Shown here: in pieces, positions 45,383 to 57,849 of the stretch
Position numbering within the stretch: position 1 is the first letter of the stretch
Layout: the number at the start of each line of letters is the position of its first letter
Source: Ampelomyces quisqualis
Lineage: Eukaryota; Ascomycota; Dothideomycetes; Pleosporales; Phaeosphaeriaceae
Reading direction: 5' to 3'
Assembly (NCBI GenBank): GCA_018398575.1
Contig: JAGTXZ010000014.1
Coordinates: 744,001 to 808,000, forward strand
DNA: 64,000 bases
Notes under the pieces: generated by a model
The model's input: only the letters and a program-made list of their open reading frames with translations
What the model was told of the DNA's origin: nothing
The model's database searches: none
Made by a program: the position numbers and the translations under genes

Positions 45383-46595
45383 TCATCGCGATATACTGCC
45401 CGTATCCTCCAGCGTCCCGCCTCCACCTTCTCCCTCTTCTTTATTGACTTCCCAACTACTCGGTGCTTTCCACCACTTCCTTGCATTCCGACGCTCGCTC
45501 TTCCCACTCTCACCCGTCGTCGTGTGCATCGAAGCCGGTCGTCCCATGACCCCCAATTTCCCTGCCTCACTACACATCCCCATGTCCACATCAATCACGC
45601 CAATCGTGGCGATGCTGAACTCCGAATCCTCCTGGCTGCCGCTACCTTTTGACACGAGTTTTTCGAACCTGCCTTCGAGGCCAGGAAAGACGTGCAGGAG
45701 AATGACTTTGATGGACGGCGCGCACGCGACGATGATGGCGAGGTGGTTCTCAATGACTGCGCACATCATCGTCATGGCGAAACGATATGTAAAGTCGGGG
45801 TGTGTATCTTGTTCGTGCACAAAGTATATCCTTGTGCCGCTTGCTGCGAGGACGAGCCCACCGAGCGCAAATAAGACGTTGACGGCGATGCGCTGCGGGC
45901 GCGAGACGTGCAGCCGCCATGTGAATGCTAGCGGCATGGCGTATAGGATAAGGTCCGTGGCCAGCATGAAGCAGGAGTTGAAGTAGTTGAAGTCGTTCAT
46001 GTTGACGCAGTGCCCTGGGATGCCGGTGTCTTCGGGGCCGTCCCACATTTTGCGCATCGGGTGGCATTGGAAGAGGGTGACGAGGATGCAGGTGGTACCG
46101 AAGGCGAAGGCGATGGCGTGCATGATGTTGATGCTGAGGCGAGGGTAGTGGTCGATGGTGAGAGTGGCATAGAAGAGGAGGAGGGAGTGTTTGACTGCCC
46201 AGTTACATGTGAAGTAGAATAGGAGGGAGGCCATGCTCAACTTGTCAAGATTAATATTTGTGCACTTGTGTTTGGGAGAGCGTTTCTAGTACCTTTAGTA
46301 TGATTCCCATGTTCCCATTCGGGACTTGGGCATTAGGTAAACCGAGTCCAAAGCGTGTGGAAACCATCTGCAGGATGGAGAATAGACTCGCGGATATCGC
46401 GGCGAGAGTGATGAGAGCTACTTATCGTTACTGCTGCTTCCAAGTACCAGTGAAGCGAAGCACAAGCTCACCATCGTGCCAACTAAACGATCTGACAAGA
46501 AACACCCTCCTACCCACTCTACACGCAATCGCCGCCGAACTCAGCGCCACCAGCAACGAATTGGTCGCCAAAATCGCAGGTCTGAAATCGTTCAT
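45383..46595 (-). CDS. Fungal rhodopsin-domain integral membrane protein (PTH11/SAT4-like)
   Basis: Exons 46595-46472, 46417-46293 and 46240-45383 encode 368 residues. Several membrane helices are evident: ILATNSLLVALSSAAIAC, ALITLAAISASLFSILQ, IMHAIAFAFGTTCILVTLF, CFMLATDLILYAMPLAF, IAVNVLFALGGLVLAASG and TYRFAMTMMCAVIENHLAIIVACAPSI. Family hallmarks are RRVFLVRSFSWHDALIT, LFQCHPMRKMWDGP-CVN, NYFNSCFMLATDLILYAMP and ENHLAIIVACAPSIK, as in the Fung_rhodopsin family that includes Pth11-like proteins. The cytosolic tail is Gly/Ser/Glu-rich. Role is unknown; it is probably a plasma-membrane protein. Introns were placed by frame and family continuity. It converges on the CRIB-like gene. Confidence 0.87.
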
Positions 46596-49140
46596 GATCA
46601 CCTCAGTCACCCGCAGGATGCGATATGCTGCCTGGAAATGATTCCGCCGTGAGAGACCGAGTAGTGGTTGTTAAGTCAGGACAAGAGAGGACAAGAGGTT
46701 GTTTGTTCGGTCCACGTCGACCCAAGGGCGCGCAACGCCTTCAGTCATGACCACTGACATGCTAACCTTATAGCCACCCACCGCTTCGGGTCACAACAGC
46801 TCGATCATCGCTGAACGCAGCATAGCTCCCACCTAATGCTGTGACACGACTTCCACCTGCCCCGCGAACGAGCCGTAGAGAAGAAAATTTGGCGTTTCAC
46901 GTGTGCTATGTTGCTGGTTAGCCCGTGCTCGCAGTTGGGAGTACGGCGGCGGGCATCAGATGTGATTTTGGTGTGACAAGATGATCGTGATTCAGTAGGG
47001 TGTGTGGAGGCTAGTCCCATTCAAAGAAGAGTTGGTGAGTTGTGTGCTAGCCGTTTAAGGTTACGGTTTGCACTCCATTGAGCTACTACCTAGAAGGGTG
47101 ACGCCGGACTAGTCGACGTGCATTCGCTTGCTGCACAAGACCTGTGGACGTCCGTAGAGATCTTCATCACAAGTAGAAATTTCCCGCCCAATTGATCGGC
47201 AAATCGCATTAGCTCTGCTGCGTACTTAAATATCGTGGAGTAAAGTGGTGGAGTGTAGCGAAGATGACTGATGGTTTCCAGGCGAGTCACGCTTCACATT
47301 CCTGAAGGGAGGTCTTCATTTTCGAGGTGAATCAGGCGTTCCCTTTCTGGTTGTACGCGCATTCGCTTCCGTTGCCACGGAGAATGCACTGGACAGGAAG
47401 TTTGCATCAGTAGCAATGACTAAACCAGGTTAAGCTCCTACTCCAAGACCCAACACCCTTGTACAATAAGCTTGAATAAGGGCCTCAACTCCAAAATCTT
47501 CTCAATCGTTCGTGATGTCATATTCCTGTCTAGAAGTATACCTCTGAGGTTGACTTTCCAGTGGCACGAGGGCATTCGAGCATGTAAGCTAAACGCACTC
47601 CTTAGCACCTAGCAGATAGTCCCTCAAGCAAATCCCAGTGTGCATTTCCGTTACTTCGACTACGAACTTACGAAGGAGCTCTTGTTTTTTTTGGAACACT
47701 CACGCTGCACTACATCTGGCCTAGAAGTGAGCGCTCAAAAGAAACGAGCTCCTTCGTACGGCCAAGCGGTCGTGTTACATTCAACGCACTAGGCACCTCT
47801 TCCAACTGTGAGTCTGGGAGCAAAATACACCTTTCAAAGCTACAAGCTTGAGTGTGTGCGGCTCGTCTGAAACACCGGCCAAAGGCATGCTCCATCATCC
47901 TAGCTGTACTGTATAGTGAGTTGAACGTGCGAACGCGAAGGTAACAACTGTGCTCGTGGATGGTTGAGGATGCTCGGATAAGCTGACCCGAAGATGTGGA
48001 GAGAGCTCCGTACATGGCACGCGAGCGCTGGAGTCACCGTAAGGTGTGCATCATAGACACCGTCATCAATTACTCAATCATTGCAGACCGAACCTATGAA
48101 AGTTCAGCTTCGAAAGAATATCTCTACACAACCACTCAGATACCACCCGTCATAGCCGAACCGGGTATCATCCTGAGCTCCAAGCTCTCGGTGAAGACAT
48201 TAGACATTTGGTTCGATCAGGAATTTGTGGCAGTATCAAGCCGCGCATCCAGGCCACGACAAGCAGTAGCTCATACTATAAAAGGTACCTGATGTTGCCC
48301 TAGTGCAAACGGCAACATTCCAGAGTGTCTCATGAACGAGCAAGTCGTCGCTTTTCGAAAGCCCGGTAGACAACCATATCGAGTTTGATTCGCGCGTACA
48401 CTCGCTCACCTAGCTTTAAGCTTATGTGCAGCATGATATATGGTGTCAGCTGACGGTCTGAAATGCAGATGCTGCGCCGGCAATGTTGCTAGCCATGATG
48501 AAGCCAGCAAAGGGCGGAGAGGGCAAAGTATAGGCTGGGTATAGGTATGAACACCAACGAGCAGATATCCCAAGAGCCCAATCGGTGAAGACCATCGATG
48601 TACGGTCTGCTGTACCAGAATAAGCAGGACGTCAAAAAGGTAGTGTTCCTTGCCATACATGAGTTTGGAGAGGAAAATTGCTTAGGCAAGGATGTGAAGG
48701 CCCTGGAACCAGTTTCGGGTTGGATGAAGAAGGTGATGAGCCAGGCGGAATCTATCGACGCTGCCACTTACCACAAAGTAAGGAGCTTCGGCACACAGAG
48801 GCGAGCTGAAGAAGGCGTCTAGAAATGGCGCTTCTAAGGTGTATAATACAAAGAGAAGATGATTTCATGTTCGATGAGGCAGCCATCAACGGAGAAGGCG
48901 GTTTTGTGGCGTTCGGAAATGCAAAGCTGTGCGGCTACCGTTGCTGAACGTCGCCCATTCTGACTACTTTCGGACGCGGCTCTGCTTCATGGCTGCCTCG
49001 TTCATCTGACAAGAAGACGGCATTAAAAATCATGTTTCCTATTTGCGTAGCTGTCACTAGGGCACAAATGCAGTGTAAAAAATTCAGCGCGGTGTTGATA
49101 TACACCGTAGTATCGTGTAAACTTATTCTTTTATCCCACA
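46596..49140. other. Gene-free flank leading to the AT-rich block
   Basis: About 2.5 kb with no supported gene. A 13-bp inverted repeat (47669-47681 and 47746-47758) is present. Frames at 48489-48822 on both strands are short and unrecognised. Base composition is still ordinary. Confidence 0.5.
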
Positions 49141-49500
49141 TATGCTAGGTAATTGGCCAAGAGTGAAAAGTCTAATTATTAGTTAGTAAGCAAGGAAAAT
49201 CACCTAGGCAAAAGTGTTGTGCGGCCTGTATTAAATGTAAACAGTAAGAAGTACTCTACATTTATATTTAGTAGAACTAAAAAGTTGTAACAAGCACATG
49301 CAAACACATGTCACATCCAATACCTTATAAAGGCTTAGTAACAGATTATGTAGAGGGCTAGTAGATTAAGACTAATAGCGCTCTGACAGCGCTCTAACTT
49401 AGCTCTTACGCCTACTATAAATATAAGCCTATAGCATTAGATAAAAGGCAAGTTTCTCTTGTCTTTTTATACAAGACCTATAGGTATATAGCTAATTTAG
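49141..49500. other. Transition into AT-rich block
   Basis: AT content rises here. Some TCA, CCA and TGA remain up to about 49390, while they almost vanish after that, so the mutated block starts near 49.3-49.4 kb. It may include the 5' LTR of element A, whose ends I could not define. Confidence 0.5.
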
Positions 49501-52500
49501 AATCTCTAATACAACACGCACTCCTACATACCTCTAATATGTATCTAATTTAATTCTAATAGCTGTACCTACCTGCGTTGTTATATTACAAAAGAAAATT
49601 TGTTCTGCTAGTAATAGTATTTAGATAATATTACAATTTACTTTTAAAAAGATTGTGTTAAAACGTATAGAACAACATCTAAATTAGATCTATTTGCAAC
49701 CTTAAATCTATTAAACACAGTTAGAATCTCTTAGATCTTTTAACAGCTAAAGCCTTTAGGTTTAGATCTTTTTATTAATATATAGTTAGGATTACTTTAG
49801 TAAAAGTTGCGTTTAGCGCTATAATAAAAACTTAAAGACTATTAATAACTTAAGAGTATTAGAGGCAACGCTAATAACTCTTTCTAAAGAACTAACTCTA
49901 GAAGCTTTTTTCTAAGACAACTCTATATTAACTATAACAATCTAGCAATAGAGTACTAAAGTAAAAAAGACAGACACTAAAGAACTCTTTTAGCCTAGAG
50001 CTAGACCTATACTTCTACTAAATCTTACCTCTGCTTAAATAGAAGTTAATTAATTACAACAAGAACTAAAACAAGTGTTAGTAGAGATTAATTCTCTTAA
50101 AGAAGAACTAACTTATTTAGTAAGACTAGACAAGCCTTTACCTACTACTAAAACTTCTTAGAACTTTTCTACACTTTGCTGTTTATCTAATAGCTTTACA
50201 TCTAAGTACTTATATTGCTATAAAAGCTCTTACTAACTTTAACAATCTAAGAAAACGCCTAATATAGATAATCTTAGTAATAGAAAAGATTCTACCTTCT
50301 GCTAATAGCAGGCCTTTATCTAGGATTAACTTAAAATTAACTTAGATTACTATTAGACTAAAAGATAACGCATAGCCTTAGTATAGGGCTACACTACAAG
50401 ATTAGCTAAGAGCTATCTTAAGCTACAATACTTATTAGATACTAATTAAAAGTAGTTCTAGAACGCTAAGTAAATAATTAAGCTACTTAAGTCTTACTTT
50501 ATTATAAGTAATAAGGTAGCTAAAAGCTGTACAGCGTTTAATTAATTGCAAATAACAAAAAAAAAACATTTCCTTTATTTAAAGCTAGGTTTCTAAGTTT
50601 TGTAGTTAAGAAACAAGTACTCTCTTTAGAGTAGTTTTACTACTTGTAGACAAAAATTACGCTAGGACTACAAGCCCTTAACCTAGGATTTAGGCACTAA
50701 TAGAAAAACTTATTTAATTAGATAGTAGAACACCTTACTACTTATAATATAAAGTAAAAGAACAATCTTAACATATTTATATTACTAGCTGCTGCTAAAT
50801 TGCTAATTAGGTAGGCTCTGTAAACTAATTTAGAGCTAAATTAGACTACTACCTTTAGCGCCTTAATATATTATGCGCTAGCCTATTAATTAACAATAGT
50901 GCGTCTTTCTACTAAGACTTCTAAACCTAATTAACAGAAGACTTCTAGTAGTTGTTATAATTATAGTAAACTAAGATACTACGCTAGTAATTGCACAAAG
51001 CCTTATATATGTTAGATAAAAGCTATAAAAGTAGATAAGTTTAAAGATACTTAAGAGTAACCTAATTAGGAGGTATATTATATAAGAAACAGAAGCGCTT
51101 AGAAGAACACTCCTCTCTAGGCCTAAGCTGTTACAACCTATTCTACTTTAACTTTTCTTATTTGTTTTGTAGTCTCTATTTCCTTATACCTACACTTTTC
51201 TATAACTAAGGTATTAGTTTACGCCTTAACACTCTTGTTAACACTAGTACTTAAAGGTTCTTATTTTTAAATTTACAAATTGCTTTATTTGTTTTTAAAG
51301 CCTTACATTAACCTATCTAGAAGCTCTTCTTTTAGGTTTAGGTGCGTAGCTTTAAAGATTAGATTACTTTTGTAGTTACTTAATATATTTAACTACACTT
51401 AAATATTAATAGCTAAAAGATTTTAAACTATCTCTTTTTTATTCTTAATCTTAGGTCTTAGGATTATATACTTAGCCTCTAATAGTTAAAGCAATTTAAG
51501 ATTCAATTAGACATAGATAGGTTACAGTTTATTTAGCTATCTAAGTACCTCTATTTATATAATCTTTTACCTCTTATTTCTACTATTCTATATTAAGCTA
51601 TAGTGCTAGCTACAGCCTATCTTAATGTGCAACAACGCAACGCCCTATAAGAGAAAGAAGACTATTATATCTAAAATAGTCTGTACTATTATTCTTTTTC
51701 TTCTATTTATTGTATTAAGGGATGCTTAAAGCTTTTCTTAGCTTAAAAAATCTTAGAGATTTCTTGCTCCCTAACTAAGCAAAACAGTTTAGAGTCTAAA
51801 TTTCCTCTAACTACCTGTATAGCTTTTATTTCTACTAATGCATTCTACTTTATTATAAAGAAGCTACAGAACAAGTTTTTTATAACAAGTCTTTATAAAA
51901 TTAACAGGATCTTTGCCTCTAAGGACAACGTAGCTAATTAATGCTAACTAAATAAGTAATTACTTACCTATTACTCCTAGTATTAGAATATATTTAGTAA
52001 GTTAGCAGTAGATTAATTGCCTTCTTATTGTTTGTATAATTACAAGATTGTTCTTAAAGAACTATTACTAAATGCGTTTAGTCTCCTGTACAAGTAAAAT
52101 TAAAAGAAGCTTAAAGCTACTAAGGCCTACGTCTAGAAACACCTTTAGAAGAGTTTTATTAAGGCTAGCTAAAGTTCTTTTGCTTTACCTATTCTTTGTG
52201 TACGCAAACTAAATAGAGATATACGCATCTATATAGACTACTAGAAGATTAACGCCTTTACGCGCAAGAATATCTATTTAATTTTTTACATTAATAAGCT
52301 GCTATTACGTCTCTTTAAAGCTAAGATCTTTACTAAGTTTAATATTAGAGCTGCTTTTAACAAAATTTGTATAGATCCTAATTCTAAAGAGTATACTACT
52401 TTCTAGACCTATTACAGTACCTATAAGTATAAGGTGCTTTCTTTTAGCTTATGTAATAGACTAGCTACGTATTAGCGCTATATAAACAATATACTAATTA

Positions 52501-55440
52501 ATTATTTTAATAATTTCTGTATTATATATCTTAACAACATCCTAATCTACTCTAAGGATATAAACTTACATTAGAAACACGTCTAAAAGGTCTTAGAGCG
52601 CCTACGTACTATAGAACTCTAAGTAGACATTTAGAAGAGTAAATTTTATATAACTTGTACAAAGTATTTAAGTTACGTTTTAACAAACTAGAGCACTAAA
52701 GTTAACTCTAACAAAGTAGAAGCACTCTAAAACTAGGCTAAACCTACTATAATTACTAGCGTTAAGTTATTTCTTAGTTTTGCTTGTTTCTATTAACAAT
52801 TTATTAAGAATTTCTTTTATATAGCTAAACTAATTATAAAGCTTTAAAGTCTTTCTACACTGTTTAAATAGACTATAGACTGCTAATAGGCTTTTAACTA
52901 GATTAAAGCCTTACTTCTAGCAATCTCTATGCTATTGCATTTCTATCTTAAGTATAATATAAAGTTAGAAACTAACGCGTCTAATAGAGTAATAGCAGGA
53001 GTACTCTTTTAGAAGTACTCTAATAACAAGTAGTACTCTGTAGCGTTCTATAGTTACGCTCTATCTAGAGCTAAGCTTAATTAGGAAATATATAACAAAG
53101 AACTTTTTACTATTCTAAAAGTATTTAAGAAGTAGAGAGCTAAACTTACTTCTATACAGAGCTAAATCTAGGTATATTTAGATTACTGCTCCTTAGAATA
53201 CTTTATAACTACTAAGGTTTTTAATGTACATTAAGCACAATAGGCAAAGATTATTACTTCTTTTAATTTCTATATTAAGTACACGCCTAGTAAGCTTAAC
53301 AAGCAAGCTAATATCCTAAGCTAAAAAGAATAGGACGTTAGCAAGGTTAAGGCTGCCTAACAAGATAACAGATCTTATGTACTTCTAGGACCTAAACGCC
53401 TAAACTCTTAGGTTAACTCTAAACTAGCTTAGAACTACGTTTATAATTAGCTAAAGATTAATATATTAGCTATTTTAGTTTACTCTATTAGTGCTCTCTT
53501 AAACATTAACTCTTTAGAACTAATTAAAGCTCTACTAGTAGAGAATTGCTGCTCCTTTAAGGAAGAACGCCTTACGCTACTACAGCTATATTATATCTAA
53601 GAAAGACTACTACTTTATTACTTACGCCTTTATGTACCTAAAGATTTCTTCTTATACACTTAACTAATTAGAGAGGCTTACAATTAGGTATTTACTGCCT
53701 ACTTAAGTGCTATAAAGACGTATTAGCTCTTAGCTTAGTAATATTACTAGAAAAGTATAGAGGCTATATGTAAACGCTATATACAAAACTGTGTATCTTA
53801 TTAAAGATCTTATCTAAGACAGCTCTAATCCTAAGAGTTTCTCTATCTGTTACTAATTCTTAATAGGCCTATACAGCATTTGTGTATAGATTTTAAGACA
53901 TTCTTAATAGATTATTATAGCTATAATTAAATTATAGTTGTTATTAATTGTCTATCTAAGCAAGCTGTTTCTATTCCTTACTACAAAACAATTAACGCTT
54001 AAGAAATAGCTTACTTGTTTATCTAATAGGTATACTAATTTAGCTATACGCCTAAAAGTATAGTGTCTAACTGCAGACTCTAGTTTGTGTTCTAATTCTA
54101 GTCTAAGTTCTGCAAGATCTTAGGCGTGCAACTTAAGCTTTTTACAGCCTACTATAAATAAACTAATAGACAAACTAAGATTATAAACAAGTATATTAAT
54201 TAATAGTTAAGGCCCTTTATATCTTATTACTAGGATAACTAGAGTAACCTCTTACTAATAATTAATTAAGCCTAAGCTACACTACTGCACTCTGCAATTA
54301 GTATAGCGCTATACTAGCTTTTGTTTAGATCTAAACTATAATAGAGCTAGGATTAAGTATTATTCTTTTTAAAACATAAAGATATAAACGTTAAGAATAC
54401 TTTAAGCTTAGCTACTTGTATACATAAAGCCTAGCGTACAGCTAAAGACAATATAAAGAAGGCGCAGCAACAGATAGCTACTAAAGTAAACAAATATTAT
54501 TAACCTGTTAATTAGGTAGTAAGTAACAAGGTTTACCTTTTAACTTAAAACCTATTTGTTACTTACCTAAGTTGCAAACTTGCTAAATTGTAGAAAAGCT
54601 TCTTTAAAGTCTTAGAATAAGTTAGCTATTTATTCTAACTAAAGCTACCTAAAGGTTTTAAGATCTATAACGTATTTGCTCTAGACGTCCTCTGCAAGGA
54701 CTCTAACAACCCCTTGCCTAATTAGCTAAGCCTAAACCTATCTAGCATCTTAATTTAAAGTGTTAAAGAATAAGAAGTTAAAGAGATTCTAGCTAGCAAG
54801 CTATACTGCTCTATTCTAAAGTATTATGTAAAATAGGTAGGCTATAATCTTAACTCTACTTAGTATAATGCTTTAAACTTTATAGGCGCTTTATATATGT
54901 TGTAAGCGTTTTATAAACACTATCTAAAATAGCTAAGACTTTTATAAGCGTTAGCTAAGTAAATTACAGCATAAGAAAAAGAAGTTAAAGATCTTATGTT
55001 ACTTTAAGATAACTATATTAAGGAAATTAAACTTAATATTGCAACTACTATACTAGTAGGTAATAACTATTAATAATAAGAGTCTTACTCTTCTATTAGA
55101 TCTAACAGTAGACTATAGCTGCTCTTAGTAGGACGCTTTTAACTATCTAACTCTCTAGGTATAAACACTAACGTACTACCTAGTTTTCCTCTGTTTTAGA
55201 TCTATATATAAGGGCTGCCTAACTTTACTACTACCTTCTCTACTTCTTGCTTTGCTCTAGCTACTATAAGAGTATCTACTAACTCTGCTACTACTCTAAC
55301 TAGCCTAGACACAGACTGCCTAAAGGTCTTTACCTCTCTAGCTATTGTCTTAACCTTCTTAGCTAACTTCTCTCTCTAGTAGTAAGCGCTAACTAGCAGG
55401 TTAGTAGTATTTAAGTTAGCTACTTATACAAAGCTAACCT
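49500..55440 (+). mobile_element. Degenerate Ty3/Gypsy retrotransposon A
   Basis: A plus-strand gag-pol relic riddled with TAG and TAA. Order: gag with a long coiled segment; a decayed zinc knuckle at 50953-50994 (first and last Cys kept, second Cys and His now Tyr); reverse transcriptase about 52150-52740 with its YxDD box reading YLNN at 52527-52538; RNase H about 52900-53330; integrase about 53620-54500; and a chromodomain-like tail about 54765-54930. Domain order RT-RNaseH-IN with a chromodomain defines Ty3/Gypsy. Stops correspond to Gln or Trp codons hit by C-to-T change on one or other strand. LTR ends were not resolved, so the outer limits are approximate. It cannot move by itself. Confidence 0.85.
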
Positions 55441-57270
55441 GCATAGTAGTAGCTAACTAATGTAATAGGCTGCTGCCTGGTTAGTCCTTGGTTATAGAAA
55501 AACCTTAGCTCTCTAAACTAGAACACCAAAAACGCTCTAGACTAGAACACTAAAAACGTTCTAAACTAGAATACTAAAATCCTCTAGACTATAAAAACCC
55601 TTTAGGTAGCAATTAGGATAGAACACAAATTTACGTCTTTATTTCCTAGCATCTGCTCTTAGGGTTTGCCCCTTATAATTAAATTTATTAAACCTAACTA
55701 GGCTAAAGAGCTATTAGTAACCTCTAGCATAGAACAAGTAACTGTTCCTATAACAGTATAGGACATAATAGTATAAGCTATCTGTATAAGACGCAATAGC
55801 GTCTCTAAGTTAGTTATTAAGGACAAGTTTAATTAGATAATTATTAACAACTTCCTAGACTTAGAAAAACAATAGATTAAGAAACAATTACTGTTAAACA
55901 GCCTTAAGAGAACGCCTACCTAGCAAGAAGTATATAACTCTTTAGTAGTTAGACCTTCTAATAATAGAAAAGGAAAGTCTCTTATAAGCGCAGATCTAGA
56001 CTTAGTATTGCTAGTAAGAAATCTGCAGAAACAAGTTGTAAGGCTTACAGCCTAATTAACTCTAGAAACCTTTAGCTTTATACAGACCCTCTTAGAAAGC
56101 TTTCTTTTACTCTAGAAGACTTATAAAGTTCCTAACCTAGAAGCGTATAAAAGAGATTAAAAAGATTACTGTATCTTTAAGGCCTAAATAAAGTATAAAC
56201 TAGAATATAATAGCATAGGACTAGGCTCTTAAGTAGGCTATATCTTTAACTGCCTTAAGGAGTTAGCAGCTAGTATAGCTCTGTCTTAAGTAACCTAGAA
56301 CTTCTAGAGCTCTATAGAAGAACTTTAAGACTTCTTAGACAGCTAATTTAGTAATAAGCTATATAACAAAAGATTATAAAGAAAACTCTAAATAATCTAA
56401 CAAAATAAGTCTTCTTTCTAGAGCTTTAATGCAGAGTTTATAAGGCTAGCTTACAACGCAGGTAAAGAAGACAATAAAGTAAACCTAAAAACAAGGTACT
56501 TAAGCGCTATTTAGCTAGACCTATAAGATAGAATAATCTTTGTAAAAACTAAACCTAAATAAGGAATCTATAACCTTATAGACAGAGTAGTAATTATTAA
56601 AGAAAACTTATATAAGGTAAAACTTAGTAGTAAGCACACTAAAAGATAGAACGTTAGAGAACCTATAGATTAGAAACCTATAAGAGGACATTCTAAAAGA
56701 ACTAAAAGAAAATCTTCTAAAAGAAAGAAAGCTAAGTAAGCTACTGTAAAAGAGTAGTTCTACTAGAAACAAAATAACTTATGCCTCTACTGTAGCAAGT
56801 TAAGACACTACGCTAGTAAATGCAAATTATCTTTACCTTTAAAACCTACTAAGGCTGTAGTAGCTAAGGTATAGAGTAAGGAAGAAGAAAACGCGTTAAA
56901 AGACACTCTAAGCTTAGAAAACAAGTAACTTTTGTCTAAAGGCGTAAACAGAAGTATAGTAATATAACACTAAAAGAGGACAAGAGATTTTAATAATTTT
57001 AGAAGAAATAGCTAGATAGAGAACCTATTACTATATACACTATTGTTAATAAAACAATAGTTACTTCTATAATAATTAACACTAGGTGTCTTACCTACGC
57101 TATAACCTTAACTAAGTTTATCTATAAGAATAAGTTAAAGCGTAAGTTAATAGCTCTAAGAGAAATTATTAGAATTACTAGAGTCTAGTCTTAGATAAAG
57201 ACAGCTGTCTAGATAAGGATTAATATTAATAGGCACAAGAAGATACTATAGGCCTATAAACTAGATAAAG
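55440..57270 (+). mobile_element. Degenerate LTR element C (LTR, gag, protease), interrupted by element B
   Basis: 55440-55690 looks like an LTR end, with three 24-bp repeats in its U3-like part (55511-55582) and a TATA-like CTATAAAAACC near 55588. A gag frame follows, about 55750-56930, with an intact zinc knuckle CLYCSKLRHYASKC (CX2CX4HX4C) at 56782-56823. A protease-like stretch at about 57000-57260 has its D-T-G active site now N-T-R at 57078-57086. Homology stops at 57271, where the LTR of element B begins, so the rest of pol presumably lies beyond the inserted element, outside the window. It belongs to Ty3/Gypsy or a close LTR group; without its RT this is inference. Confidence 0.7.
55511..55582 (+). 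repeat. Three imperfect 24-bp tandem repeats in an LTR-like region
   Basis: Three 24-bp units with core CTAGAACACYAAAAACG, each starting CTCTARA or TTCTAAA, are tandem upstream of a TATA-like box, in the place of U3 enhancer repeats. They differ by a few transitions. Confidence 0.75.
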
Positions 57271-57849
57271 TGTAAGAGGTTTGTATAGCAGCAAAGTTAT
57301 AGGATAATAATAGTAGTACAGGTAGAAGTAAGTTAATTTCTATTCTGCTACTTTAGTGCAGAACTGCTCTTTTGTAGATATAACTAGACGCGTATCTTTA
57401 TAACTAGAATGCACTAGGTCTGTACTAGTGTAGCGCTGTTAAGACGCTAGAGTAGCTGTACGCGTTCTACGCGTAAGGACACTAGAGTAGTGTTATTATA
57501 GCGCAAGCGTATTACTACGCAACTAATAGCTCTACGCTATAGTATTTTTACAATTATTTTCTTCTCTCTAGAATTGCTATTCTAGTAATTTATATAACGT
57601 TAGGTCTTGTTAGCGCGTACCTAACGTTGTTGTTATAAAGGCTGTTATTATACTAAGGCTAAAACTCTAGGTAAATCTAAGAGGCAGCTAGTAGCTATAG
57701 TAATAGCAGAATTATAGTAGAACTTTGTATGCCTAATTCTTTCTACTTTTTTAGTAATAATTATATTACTATTACTACTACACTATCTTCTAGCTCTACA
57801 CTATTACAACCTTATTACCTCTATATTAATTACTATAAGCACTACGCCT

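Noticed and set aside
48489..48822. Overlapping 74- and 92-residue frames at the border of the AT-rich block
   Set aside because: No family resemblance and no intron or start support.
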